This document shows, piece by piece, positions 42,701-56,043 of a stretch of DNA of 64,000 nt (position 1 is its first letter; each line of letters opens with the position of its first letter). Source of the stretch: Xenorhabdus ehlersii (lineage in GTDB: Bacteria > Pseudomonadota > Gammaproteobacteria > Enterobacterales > Enterobacteriaceae); NCBI RefSeq assembly GCF_003610465.1, contig NZ_RAQI01000001.1, positions 1-64,000 of the forward strand, written 5' to 3'. Under the pieces are notes generated by a model that was given only the letters and a program-made list of their open reading frames with translations, did no database searches and was not told where the DNA came from. A program made the translations under genes and the position numbers.

Positions 42701-45700
42701 TGCCCTGTTGAACTACCGACATAATGAGCAGCCGCTGATCCCACATGAGGTTGTACCGGGTATCGAATTCCTGGGTGAACAGGAGCGGACCAACTATCCG
42801 TTGGTGCTGTCGGTAGAGGACGGGGGTTCTACTTTGGGGCTGACGGCGCAGGTAGTACAGCCATTTGAGCCGGATCGGGTATGTGGTTATATGCAACAGG
42901 CGCTGACCAGTCTGGCAGAAGCGCTGGAGCGGGCACCAGAAACGCCGGTACGGGAACTGAATATCTTACCTGTAACGGAACGTGCGTTATTGCTGGAAAT
43001 CTGGAACGCAACTGAAAAACCGTATCCTGAGCAGTTATGTATTCATCAGTTGTTTGAACAACAGGTAGAGAAAACGCCGGTTGCTACAGCGCTGATAGCG
43101 GGAGATCAAACCCTCAGTTATATGGAGCTGAATATCCGTGCTAACTGGCTGGCTCGTCAGTTAATTGAGCAAGGGGTTTATCCGGGTGAGCATGTTGCGA
43201 TCTTGTTAGAGCGATCCATTGAACTGGTCGTGGCTGAGTTAGCTATTCTCAAGGTAGGTGCTGTTTATGTTCCGATTGATCCTGGCGTACCGGACGAGCG
43301 GAAGGACTGGTTGATAAAAGATTGTTCAGCTAAATTGCTGCTCACTGATATGTGGGCTGATATTCCGGCTGATCTCCTGGCTGTTCCGTTATTTCGTCTC
43401 TCTGGTGAGATGAACACCATCAGGGAAGAAGATCGCCTCAATCTTGACTTACCCGCTTCCAGTACCGGAGCAGCGTATATCATGTATACCTCTGGATCTA
43501 CTGGCACACCAAAAGGAGTGGTAGTGCCTCATCGTGCGGTGGTTCGGTTGGCTGTCAATAATGGTTATGCTGAAACTGGACAAGATGACCGAGTTGCCTT
43601 TACCGCTAACCCGGCTTTCGACGCCAGTACCTTCGAAGTCTGGACTCCTTTGCTTAACGGTGGCGCGCTGGTGGTCATCGACCACGCTACCTTGTTGACA
43701 CCACAGGCGTTTGTACAGGTTTTACAGGTTCATCGGATTACTGTCCTGTGGCTGACGGTTGGATTGTTTAACCGACTGGCAGCGGAATTGTCTCCGGTTC
43801 TCCCACAGATCAATATCTTGATTGTCGGAGGGGATGTTCTTAATCCGCATGTGATCGCTCAAATCCTGCGTAATAGCCCGCCTCAGCAGTTATTGAATGG
43901 CTATGGGCCAAGTGAGGGAACGACGTTTACCACGACATACCGTATCACTGAAATGCCAGTAGGGACGACAAATCTTCCCATTGGTCGGCCAATCTCTAAC
44001 ACACGCCTCTATTTGTTGAACGCTTATGGCCAACCCGTGCCACTGGGGGCGATCGGTGAGATTTATATTGGTGGAGACGGCGTTGCCTGTGGCTATCTTA
44101 ATCGCCCTGAACTCACCGCTGAACGCTTTTTGGTTGATCCTTTTAGTGATCAACTGGATGCCCGCATGTATCGAACCGGGGATTTGGCTCGCTATCTGCC
44201 GGATGGCAATCTGGAATTCCTTGGTCGTAATGATCAGCAGGTCAAAATTCGCGGTTTTCGGATTGAACCGGGGGAAATTGAAACTCGGTTGAAGGAGTAT
44301 CCTGCGGTGCGTGAGGCGGCGGTGCTGGTGTTAGGTGACGGGCAGGACAAACGGCTGGTCGCCTATATAGTAGCGCAAGCAGATGATGGATTAATCAACA
44401 ACCTGCGTGCCCATTTAAGCGCAGTCTTGCCTGATTATATGGTGCCGGCGGCTTTTGTACGTCTGGATGAATTCCCATTGACGCCGAATGGTAAACTGGA
44501 TCGTCGGGCATTGCCGGTGCCAGGAGAGGAAGACTTTGCCCGTCAGGTCTATGAAGTGCCGCAAGGGGAAACTGAAATGGCCTTGGCGGCTATCTGGCGC
44601 GAGTTGTTGGATGTTGAGCAAATCAGTCGGTATGACAATTTCTTTGCTCTGGGTGGTCATTCGTTGTTGGCGATGAGGGTGATGAACCGCGTCGCGGCTT
44701 TAGGTGCCGAACTGCCGCTGACCACATTGTTTAAAGCGCCTGCTTTGCTGGCCTTTGCTAAGGTGGTTGATGAGCGTCTTAATGAACAGCGTGGGGCATT
44801 ACCCGCCATCACACCGACACCCCATGACGGAGCGCTACCCCTGTCATTCGCGCAACAGCGTCTGTGGTTCCTGGCGCAGTTTGAGGGGGTTAGTGATACC
44901 TACCATATTCCGTTGGCACTGCGTTTACGGGGCCAGCTTGATATTCATGCCTGGCAGCAGGCGCTGAATCACTTGTTTGCCCGCCATGAAGCATTACGTT
45001 CCGTTTTTATCACAGTAAATGAACAGCCTCAGGTTGAACTCCTGCCGACGGAATTTGGTCTGCCGATGAAAAAATACGATCTGCGTAAAGCTCTTGAGGT
45101 GGATGAACAGCTTAAGCGTTTGCGTGAGCAGGAAGCTAAAATGCCGTTTAATCTTGCCTGCGGTCCCTTAATTCGTTCTGTTCTGATACAACTGACTGAC
45201 GATGAGTATGTCTTCCTGCTGACCCAACACCATATTGTGTCCGATGGCTGGTCTTTAGGGATATTGAAATCAGAATTGAGTGCACTTTATTCGGCCTGTT
45301 TAAACCAACAGCCTGATCCGTTGCCGCCGTTGATGATCCAATACCCTGATTATGCTGCATGGCAGCGTCAGTGGCTTTCTGCGGAGAGGGTTCAGGTTCA
45401 ATCCGATTATTGGCGAATGGTGTTGGCTGACGCGCCAGTTTTGCTGGATTTGCCAACTGATCGACCACGTCCGCCCGAACAGTTGTTTGCCGGGAATCTG
45501 TGGCCTATCAATCTGGACGCAGACTTAACGGCATCCCTTAAGCGTCTGAGTGAACAACAGGGGGTCACGTTATTTATGACCTTGCTATCAGCCTGGTCAA
45601 TAGTTCTGTCTCGTTTGTCAGGTCAGGATGATGTGGTTATCGGTACACCAAGTGCTGGTCGCAGTCGTCAGGAAGTGGAATCCTTGATTGGTTTCTTTGT

Positions 45701-48700
45701 TAATACGTTGGCTTTGCGTATCGACTTATCGGGTGAGCCTAATGTAACGGAGTTGCTGGCGCGTGTGCGGCAAACCGCGCTGGCGGCACAAGAGCATCAA
45801 GATTTACCGTTTGAACAAGTGGTGGAAATCGTACAACCACCGCGTCGGCTGGCGCATACCCCGTTGTTTCAAGTGATGTTTGCCTGGCAGAGCAATGAGA
45901 TTGTGGAATGGAAATTGCCGGGGCTGACAATTTCACCGATCGATCAAGCCTTTGATGTCGTTAAGTTTGATCTTGAACTTAACTTGTTTGAAGAGGAGGA
46001 CAGGGTTGTCGGTTATCTCGGCTATTCAACCACCCTGTTTGATCAATCGACAATCGAACGACACGTTGAATATTTGCACACAATATTGCAAGCGATGGTC
46101 GCTGACATTCAGCAGCCAGTCGGGGAAATGAATATTCTGGCACCAGTAGAGCGCCAGTTGTTGCTGGAAACCTGGAATGCAACTGTAACGCCATATCCTG
46201 AACAGTTGTGTGTTCATCAGTTGATTGAACAACAGGCAGATAGAACCCCGGATGCTATAGCGGTAAGGTATGAAAACCAGACGCTCAGCTATGCCGAATT
46301 GAATACCCGCGCCAACCGATTAGCACATCAACTGGTTGCATTAGGTGTCATCCCCGATCAACCAGTAGCCATTTGTGTGACACGATCACTGGAGAGAATA
46401 GTGGGATTGCTGGCGGTGTTGAAAGCGGGTGGAGCTTATGTGCCATTAGATCCGGCTTATCCGGGTGAACGGCTGGCTTATCTGCTTACTGATGCTGCGC
46501 CAACTGTTTTGCTGGCGGATCATATTGGCCGGGCAGCACTGGGTGAAGAAGCACTGAAGACGCTAACTGTACTCGATCCAAATGCCCTGCCGGATCAGCC
46601 GGACAATAACCCGCAGATCCCTGATCTCACCTCACGGCATCTGGCGTATGTAATCTACACTTCCGGATCCACTGGCAGACCGAAAGGGGTGATGATTGAA
46701 CATCAGAGTCTGGTTAACCTGACGCTGGAACACATTGCCCAGTTTGATGTTGGTGTCACCAGCCGGATGTTGCAGTTTGCCTCATTTGGCTTTGATGCCA
46801 GCGTCTGGGAAATCATGATGGCGTTGAGCAGTGGGGCTATGCTGGTTATTCCGACTGAAACAATCCGGCAAGACCCGCACCGTCTCTGGCATTATCTGGA
46901 AGAGCAATCGGTGACGCACGCTTGTTTGACACCCGCTCTACTGCGGGATGGTGCTGATTTACCGGCGCTGGCGATAAAACCGACCGTGATACTGGGTGGT
47001 GAAGCACCCAGTCCGACGCTAATCCAGACATTAAACCGTCAGGCCACGCTGTTCAATGCCTATGGCCCGACGGAAATCACTGTTTGCGCCACCACCTGGA
47101 ATTGCCCGTCAGATTATGCAGGGGGATTAATTCCCATCGGTAGACCGGCAGTTAACAAACGTATCTATCTGTTGGACAAACATGGTCAGCCGGTGCCGTT
47201 GGGCGCAGTAGGTGAGTTATATATTGGTGGTGTGGGTATGGCCCGTGGCTATCTCAATCGCCCTGAACTCACCGCTGAACGTTTCCTGACGGATCCGTTT
47301 AGTCATCAACCGGATGCGCGGATGTATCGAACTGGGGATTTGGCCCGTTACCTGCCGGATGGCAATTTGGTATTTGTTGGCCGTAATGACCAACAGGTTA
47401 AAATCCGTGGCTTCCGAATTGAACCGGGAGAGATTGAAACTCGGTTGATTGAACACCCAGCGGTGAGTGAGGCATTGGTAGTGGCGTTGGGTGATGGACA
47501 GAATAAACGCCTGGTGACTTATGTGGTAGCGCAAACGGATGATGGATTGGCCGCCAGTTTGCGTGAACACCTGAGTGCGCGGTTGCCGGATTATATGGTG
47601 CCAACGGCTTTTGTACGTCTGGATGAGTTTCCGCTGACGCCAAACGGCAAGCTGGATCGCCAGGCGTTGCCGGCACCGGGAGAAAAAGCCTTTGCCCGTC
47701 AGGTCTATGAAGCCCCGCAAGGGGAGATAGAAATGGCGTTAGCGACCATTTGGCGTGAATTGCTGGAAGTTGAGAAGATCAGTCGGCACGACAGCTTCTT
47801 TGCCTTGGGAGGCCACTCCCTGTTGGCGGTACGAATGATTGAGCGTTTGCGGTGTATGGGATTGGGTATCTCGGTACAAGCGCTATTCCAGCATCCAACA
47901 TTGAATGTGCTGGCTCAGTCTTTGTCTCAGCATTGTGAGATCAAGGTGCCTGATAACCGTATTACACCGGATACGTCTGTGTTAACACCGGAGATGTTGC
48001 CGCTGATTGACCTCACTCAGCTTGAAATTGACTGTATTGTTGATCAGATATCGGGTGGGATGGCTAACATTCAGGATATCTATGCTCTGTCACCGCTACA
48101 GGATGGTATTTTATTCCACCATCTGCTGGCAAATGAAGGTGATCCTTATCTTCTGATAACCCAACAGGCTTTTGCGGATCGGACTTTACTGGATCGTTAT
48201 CTGGCCGCGGTTCAACAGGTGGTTGATCGCCATGATATCCTGCGGACCGCTTTTATCTGGGAGGGATTATCAGCTCCGGCTCAGGTGGTTTGTCGTCAAG
48301 TTCCCTTACTCATCACAGAATTGACACTCAATCCGGCTGACGGATCGATAAGTGACCAACTGACCCAACGCTTTGATCCGTGCCAGCATCGTATTGATCT
48401 GAGTCAAGCACCGTTGTTGCGCTTTGTTATTGCTCAGGATACTGATGGCCGCTGGATCTTGCTGCAACAGTTACATCACCTGATTGGTGACCATACCACG
48501 CTGGAAGTGATGAACAACGAAGTGCAGGCGTATCTTACCGGACGGGGAGACCGTTTGCCGGCGCCAGTACCTTTTCGTACTTTGGTCGCTCAGGCTCAAT
48601 TGGGGATCAGCCAGGAAGAACATACCCGTTTCTTTACCGATATGCTGGCGATGGTGGATGAGCCGACGCTGCCATTCGGATTGACGGAAGTACACCATGA

Positions 48701-51700
48701 TGGCTCGCAGGTGACGGAATCGCACAGAATGCTGACGCCTGCACTGAATAACCGCCTGCGTAATCAGGCCCGGCGTTTGGACGTCAGTGTGGCGGCGTTG
48801 TGCCATTTGGCCTGGGCGCAGGTATTGTCGCGTACCAGTGGTCAGAAGCAAGTGGTGTTTGGTACGGTGCTGTTTGGGCGTATGCAGGCTGGCGAAGGCG
48901 CCGACAATGGCATGGGGCTGTTTATTAATACCCTGCCGTTACGGTTGGATATAGATGAAACCCCGGTGCAGGAGAGTGTACAGGCTGCTCATAGCCGATT
49001 GGCGGGGTTATTAGCGCATGAACATGCATCACTGGCGCTGGCTCAACGTTGCAGTGGAGTAGCCAGTGGGACACCGCTGTTCAATGCGCTGTTGAATTAC
49101 CGACATAATACCCAGCCGGTCACGTCGGATGAAATCATCAGTGGAATTGAATTCCTTGGGGCACAGGAGCGGACCAACTACCCGTTTGTGTTGTCGGTAG
49201 AGGATGGTGGTTCCGATTTGGGGCTGACTGCTCAGGTAGTACAACCCTTTGATCCGGAAAGGATATGCGGTTATATGCAACAGGCTCTGGAGAGTCTGGC
49301 AGAGGCGCTTGAACAGGCGTCGGAAACGCCGGTACAGATGTTGGAAATCCTGCCGGAAACTGAACGCACATTGTTGTTGGAAACCTGGAATGCGACCGAA
49401 ACAACCTATCCTGACCAACTGTGCATTCATCAATTGTTTGAACAACAGGTGGAGAATGCCCCGGACGCCACAGCGTTGGTCTATGAAAACCAATCCATTA
49501 GCTATGCGGAATTGAATATCCGTGCTAACCGGCTGGCGCATCAGCTTATCGCGCTGGGTGTTGAGCCGGATCAGCGGGTGGCGATTTGCGTGGCAAGTTC
49601 ACCGGCGCGGATAGTGGGGCTGTTGGCAATATTGAAAGCGGGTGGTGCCTACGTGCCGCTAGATCCTGCTTATCCGGGTGAACGTCTGATTCATATTTTG
49701 ACCGATGCTGCACCGACTATTTTGTTGGCAGATAATACCGGACGTTCAGCATTAAATGAGCAAATGTTTTCGCAGTATGTTGTTCTTGATCCGAATTCAT
49801 CACCTGATCAGTTGGACACCGATCAACCAGATACTAACCCATACGTTGCTGAGTTGACCTCCTGTCATCTGGCTTATGTGATTTATACTTCCGGATCGAC
49901 GGGTACGCCGAAAGGTGTGATGGTTGAACATTGTGGGTTGGTCAACCTCATCCAGGATAAAATCGCCCAGTTCGCCGTTCATTCTCATAGCCGGATGTTG
50001 CAATTCGCTTCATTTGGTTTCGATGCCAGTGTATGGGAAATCATGATGGCATTAGGCAGTGGCGCCAGTCTGGTTATTCCTGACAATGCCATTCGTCAAG
50101 AGCCGGGTTGTCTCTGGCATTATCTGGAAGATCAATCGGTGACGCACGCTTGTTTGACACCCGCGCTGTTGCGGGATGGTGCGGATTTACCGGCGATAAC
50201 CATCAAACCAACATTAATACTGGGCGGAGAGGCTCCCAGTGTGGCCTTGCTTCAGGCACTGAGTGGTCGGGCAACGGTATTCAATGCTTATGGCCCGACA
50301 GAAATCACCGTTTGCGCCACCGCCTGGCGTTGTCCATCAGACTATCAGAGGGGATTCATTCCGATTGGACGTCCGACGGCCAACACCCGGATTTATCTGC
50401 TGGATGCCCTCAGCCAGCCAGTGCCTTTGGGGGCGGTGGGTGAACTGTATATTGGGGGGACCGGTGTTGCCCGTGGTTATCTCAATCGTCCTGAACTGAC
50501 CAGCGAACGTTTCTTGGCTGATCCGTTTAGTAATGGTACTGATGCCCTGATGTATCGCACTGGGGATTTGGTTCGTTATCTGTCGGATGGCAATCTGGTA
50601 TTTGTTGGCCGTAATGACCAGCAGATTAAAATCCGTGGTTTTCGGATTGAACCGGGGGAAATTGAAGCTCGGTTGACAGAACATTCCGCAGTACGGGAAG
50701 CGCAGGTATTAGCATTGGGTGATGGGCAGGATAAACGTTTGGTCGCTTATGTGTTAGCAGAATCGGATGACGGATTGGCAGCGAGCCTGCGTGAGCATTT
50801 GAGTGCTCTATTACCTGATTATATGGTGCCTGCGGCTTTCGTCTGTTTGACCGCATTCCCGCTAACCGCTAACGGCAAGTTGGATCGCCGGGCATTGCCG
50901 GTGCCGGGAGAGGAAGACTTTGCCCGTCAGGTTTATGAAGCTCCGCAAGGGGAGATAGAAACGGCGTTAGCGGCTATCTGGCGTGAAGTGTTAGGGATTG
51001 AACAAATTAGTCGACATGATAATTTCTTCGCGTTGGGGGGCCATTCGTTGTTGGCTGCGCGGGTGATGAACCGTGTAGCAGCTTTCGGTGTTGAGCTACC
51101 GCTTGTTACCTTGTTTATGGCACCCTCGCTGGCTGCTTTTGCGGAGAAGATCTACGCACAATGTAATGAGGATAGTGACAGGTTGCCTGAGATTACTCCG
51201 GTATCCCGCGATAGTGCTCTGCCATTGTCGTTTAGCCAGCATCATCTGTGGTTCCTCTCGCAGTTTGAAAGGGTGAGTGATACTTACCATATTCCTGTAA
51301 TACAGCATGTGCGTGGTCAGTTTGATATCGGCGCCTGGCAGCGGGCACTTAATGCTTTGTTTGCTCGCCACGAAGCTTTGCGTTCTGTCATTGTGACGGT
51401 TGACGGTCAACCCCAAGTCAGGCTCTTGCCGCCTGAACCCGGTTTGTCCATGAAGCAATATGATCTGCGAGGTGTACCTGACGCGGATGAACAACTTAAG
51501 CGTTTGTGTATGGAGGAGTTTGGGCGATCGTTTGATCTTGCACAGGGGCCATTAATCCGCTCCAGTCTGATACAGCTGGCAGACAATGATTATGTATTTC
51601 TGCTGATCTTACATCATATTATTTTTGATGGCTGGTCTTTAGGGATACTGAAATCAGAGCTAAGTGCCCTCTATACGGCTTTTTTGACAGGTCAACCTGA

Positions 51701-54700
51701 TCCACTACCACCGTTGATGATTCAGTATCCTGATTATGCTGCATGGCAGCGTCAGTGGCTTTCGGTTGAACGCTTACAGTCCCAATCTGACTGTTGGCGT
51801 ACTATGTTGGCTGATACACCGGTACTGCTTGATTTACCAACAGATCGGCCACGCCCTCTTCAGCAGTCGTTTATAGGGAGTTCATTGCCCATCAATCTGG
51901 ATGAGGTGTTAACGAAATCCCTCAAGCGCCTGAGTGAGCAGCAGGGGACAACGTTATTCATAACCATTCTGTCAGCTTGGGCTATGGTTCTGTCACGTCT
52001 GTCGGGTCAGAGTGATCTGGTTATCGGCACACCTTGTGCCGGCCGTGGTCGTCAGGAAATTGAATCCCTGATGGGTTTCTTTGTCAATGTATTGGCTTTA
52101 CGTATTGACTTATCGGGCACCCCGGATGTGACGGAATTACTTGCGCGTGTGCGGCAAATTACGTTGGCGGCACAGGATAATCAGGATTTGCCGTTTGAAC
52201 AGGTGCTGGAAATTGTGCAACCGCCGCGCAGACTGGCGCATACACCGCTGTTCCAGGTGATGTTTGCCTGGCAGAACAATGAGAAAATAGAGTGGAAATT
52301 GCCAGCGCTGGAAATCTTACCGGTTGATCAGGTTTTTGATGTGGTCAAGTTTGATCTTGAACTTAATCTGTTTGAGGAAGAAGGCAGAATTGTAGGTACT
52401 CTGAATTATGCAACGGCTTTGTTTGATCAACAGACAATCGAGCGGTATGTGGGTTATCTGCACACCGTATTGCAAGTGATGGTGGCTAACCCACAACAAC
52501 CCATCAGGGAAATTGATATTTTGTCACCGGCGGAACGTAGACTGTTACTGGAAACGCGGAATGCGACTGAAATAGCCTATTCTGAACAGGTGTGTATCCA
52601 TCAGTTGTTTGAGCAACAGGTGGAGAAAACCCCGGATGCTACAGCGGTGATACATCAGGAGCAGATCTTCAGCTATGCGGAACTGAATGTTCAGGCTAAT
52701 CGGCTAGCTCATCAGCTCATCTCTCTGGGTGTAGTACCGGATCAGCGGGTGGCGATTTGTGTGACACGTTCACCAGCGATGGTAGTGGCGCTATTGGCTG
52801 TACTGAAAGCGGGTGGCGCCTACGTACCACTGGATCCCGCCTATCCGGGTGATCGTCTGGCTTATATGCTGAATGATGCCGCTCCGTTGGTGGTACTGGC
52901 GGATAATACCGGGCGTGCCACACTGGGTGAAGAAGCACTGGCGAAATTAACCGTACTTGACCCGAATACTCTGCCTGACCAGCCAGACACCAACCCGCAG
53001 GTTCCTGCGTTAACTTCACGGCATCTGGCCTATGTGATTTATACTTCCGGTTCGACTGGTATGCCGAAAGGGGTGATGGTTGAACATCGTGGGTTGGTCA
53101 ACCTTATCCGGGATAAAATCAGCCAGTTTGACATTCATCCCCATAGCAGAATGTTGCAATTCGCCTCATTTGGTTTCGATGCCAGCGTCTGGGAAATCAT
53201 GATGGCATTGTGTGGTGGTGCCACCCTGGATATTCCTGCCGACATGGTTCGTCAGGATCCGCGCCGCCTCTGGCGTTATCTGGAAGAACAGGCGGTGACT
53301 CATGCCTGCCTGACACCGGCTCTGTTGAGGGATGGTGCGGATTTACCGGAGATAAACATAAGGCCAACATTGATACTGGGTGGGGAAGCGCCCAGTGCGG
53401 CGCTGCTCCAGGCACTGCGTGGCCGAGCCACACTGTTCAATGCTTATGGCCCGACAGAAATCACGGTATGTGCCACCACCTGGTGTTGTCCGGCAGATTA
53501 TATCAATGCGTTAACGCCTATCGGACGTCCGACGGCCAACACCTGTGTTTATCTGCTGGATGCCTGTGGCCAACCGGTTCCATTGGGAGCGGTTGGGGAA
53601 TTGTATATTGGTGGTAATGGTGTAGCGCGTGGCTATCTCAACCGTCCTGATTTGACTGCTGAACATTTTCTGGCTGATCCGTTTAGTCAGGCACCGGATG
53701 CACGGATGTACCGAACCGGAGATTTAGTCCGCTACTTGCCGGATGGTAATCTGATATTTATTGGCCGTAACGACCAGCAAGTTAAAATCCGGGGATTCCG
53801 TATTGAACCGGGTGAGATCGAAGCTCGGCTGACAGAGTATCCGGCGGTGCGTGAAGCTATCGTACTGGCTTTGGGGGATGGGCAGGATAAACGTCTGATC
53901 GCTTATATCGTGGCGGAAGAAGATAGCGGGTTGGCTGCTCGTTTGCGTGAACATCTGAGTGCTATTTTGCCTGATTATATGGTGCCGGTGGCTTTTGTAC
54001 GTCTGAACGCATTTCCGCTGACCCCTAACGGTAAGTTGGATCGTCGGGCACTGCCTGACCCTGATCAGAATGCCTTTGCTCATCAAGCCTATGAAGCGCC
54101 GCAGGGAGAGGTTGAGATCGTATTGGCTGCTATCTGGCGTGAATTGCTGGAGGTTGAGCAAATAGGCCGGTATGACAATTTCTTTGCGTTGGGTGGACAT
54201 TCGCTGCTTGCTATGCGGATGATAAACCTTGCCGCAGGTCGTGGTTTGATGTGTACATTGAATGACCTATTCCAATTCCCTGTGCTGGCTGAACTGGTAT
54301 CAAAAATCACATTAGATCCACTGTCTCAGCCGCAAAGCAGTGCGATACCGGTGCGGCTCTCAGGAACGGAACCGCCACTATTTTTTGTGCCCAGTGGTAT
54401 GTATGATTACTCCTATGTCTTTGGATTAGCACAACATATTCAGTCTGACTATCCGATTTATGCCTTGCCCTGGCCGTCCATCAATGAAGAGCAGGTATCG
54501 ACTATTGAAGCATTGGCCGCCAAAATGATCACCTTTATGAAGGCGGTTCAACCGAAAGGCCGATACCGGATCTACGGTTACTCTTCTGGTGGTGTATTGG
54601 CTTATGCCATTGCCCAGCAACTTTTGAATGCCGGTGAAACCGTCGATTTTCTGGGTTTAATTGATACGCCTGCTCCTCACTGCTTCAGGCAGCAGGTCAT

Positions 54701-55187
54701 TCAACCAAAACTCCAGTTTCTTACTGAACTGGCAAAACAGTCGGGCGGAGAACATGAAGAGGAGATTGCGGTATTGCATCAGAGAATTGATAAACTGAAT
54801 TTGGTGCAATTTATTGCTGCGGCGCAGGAACTGGGACTCTATCCGGCAAACCAGCGTCCTGACTTGATCGCAAGACGCTGGGAACAGATGGTAAATTATA
54901 TGCAAATGGTCAAGGAATATGAACCACAAGCATTGGCGATAACGCTCCACCAGTTTTATGCAAGAGAACCTTATCCGCAGCTCCCTTTTGTTACGGAAGC
55001 CGAATTACCCTCCTTGAGTATGGAACCGTCGTTAGGCTGGAAACAGGTCATGCCTGATTCTTTGCTCCAGCTAACATCTGTACCGGGCGACCATTTTAGC
55101 CTGATGGAAGATAGTAAAAATAAAACCATTTTGGCTAAAACCCTAAGTATGGCGTTGGCAATGAATTGTGAAGCGGAGGTGGTGTAA
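39707..55187 (+). CDS. Five-module nonribosomal peptide synthetase with terminal thioesterase (frame broken by one base at 40064-40069)
   Basis: If one A is removed, the span is 15,480 nt, coding ~5,159 aa. Order: A1-T1; E/C-A2-T2; C-A3-T3; E/C-A4-T4; C-A5-T5-TE. Adenylation signatures YTSGSTGxPKG occur five times. Carrier serines (GGHS) are at 41421, 44661, 47817, 51045 and 54201. Two condensation domains (41600-43000 and 47990-49390) have the dual epimerisation/condensation motif HHLLAKEGD or HHLLANEGD plus HHLIGD, so residues 1 and 3 should be D. The other two (44810-46130, 51190-52520) have HHIVSDGWS and HHIIFDGWS. TE: GYSSGG (Ser codon 54582), GDHFSL. Pocket codes by GrsA alignment: A1 DAFWLGATFK (Val-like), A2 DAFWIGGTFK (Val), A3-A5 all DAWCIGAVCK (aromatic-like). 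There is no starter condensation domain, so no fatty-acyl start. Product inference: a probably cyclic pentapeptide. No transporter is adjacent. Confidence 0.93.
40064..40069 (+). other. Frame-breaking A6 run in the NRPS
   Basis: Codons 120-121 read AAA AAA CTG, giving a stop at 40111. With five A instead of six the frame reads AAA AAC TGG (Lys-Asn-Trp), which restores DERKNWLINDCAAKLLLTDM. This closely matches DERKDWLIKDCSAKLLLTDM at the same place in A2. The downstream frame is open from here to 55187. Confidence 0.95.
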
Positions 55188-55303
55188 TGTCAGTGATATT
55201 GCAGGAATAGCAAGCGATTATTGACGGCGATACTATCCGGTTAAAAATGTTTATCTGGTGCGCCCTAAAATCTCGCCACGCTTCTTATTCATTAAACCGA
55301 TAA
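55187..55303 (+). pseudogene. Aborted reading frame coupled to the NRPS stop
   Basis: The NRPS stop overlaps an ATG (TAATG) and is preceded by GGAGGTGG, an ideal ribosome-binding site for a translationally coupled next gene. The new frame has only seven codons (MSVILQE) before TAG at 55208. Read through, it continues in frame for 30 codons (QAIIDGDTIRLKMFIWCALK and on) to TAA at 55301, inside a long hairpin. It looks like a gene disabled by a nonsense change and truncated. The family is not recognisable. Confidence 0.5.
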
Positions 55304-55314
55304 GAAGCGTGGCG
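55274..55314. terminator. Long hairpin downstream of the NRPS
   Basis: 15-bp perfect stem CGCCACGCTTCTTAT / ATAAGAAGCGTGGCG with an 11-base loop. The following GGTGTTCTTGG is only weakly T-rich. It lies ~90 bases after the NRPS stop and is the best candidate for ending NRPS transcription. Confidence 0.65.
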
Positions 55315-55680
55315 GGTGTTCTTGGCGTATTCCATTGGTCATTAAATTGATTATTGCTTGCGAAATCAGAATTGTTGGTCTCGCATAATTATTTAGTATT
55401 AATCTACTTAAATAATTTGACATTGAGTCATCACTGAGCAAAATTTCATTTTTGTAGTTAGACTCCCTTCTTATTGAGTAAACTATTTAAACCATTAATG
55501 ACTATTTCTCTGTAACAAAGTCCTTTTTGATTAGAAATACACATAGAGCGGGGCATTAATGCCATACCTTTTTCTCTTGGAATACTGGAAAGCATTACCA
55601 GTGAGTCATCAGGTTCCTTACATCTTTTTAATAGGCAAGGTAATTGTTGAAAATAATTTTCACATTTATCGTAAATTATT

Positions 55681-56002
55681 TGTGACGTTGATGAACAATG
55701 GTCATTTGTGAGTAGTAAGAAAAATCAACGCTGGCTCTGGTATGCTTGGGAACCTCGCCTCAAGCGAGTTGTGGCGCATGTTTTTGGTGATTGAACTTCC
55801 TGAAGAAAAACATATTGTTGGAAAACATTATACCTAACGTATAGAAAGAACTAATTTGATATTTCGTACCCGTTTAAAAAGACTGAATCGAAGGACGAGG
55901 GGCTATTCCAAATCAAAGGAGATACACGACAAGGTGATAGGGCGTTTCATCGAACGTGAATACTCTTCTTTATAGGGTGATCTAACTATTGGAGTCATGA
56001 CC
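55681..56002 (+). pseudogene. IS1-family transposase (InsB) relic with right inverted repeat
   Basis: 55681-55794 encodes DEQWSFVSSKKNQRWLWYAW and continues to VVAHVFGD before a stop. 55797-55975 resumes with LPEEKHIVGKHYT, a stop, then RIERTNLIFRTRLKRLNRRT and EIHDKVIGRFIEREYSSL. These are the DDE-region pieces of IS1 transposases with a central deletion and two stops. 55976-56002, read in reverse, gives GGTCATGACTCCAATAG, close to the IS1 terminal repeat GGTAATGACTCCAACTT. The left end is not recognised. 55315-55680 holds no gene I can identify. Confidence 0.85.
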
Positions 56003-56043
56003 GGAATCGATAAACGAAGATACAAGCGATAGCAGACAGCAGA

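Noticed and set aside
40903..54950. Numerous antisense and overlapping ORFs inside the NRPS, up to 170 codons
   Set aside because: They are shadows of a long, biased coding sequence and contain no independent domains.
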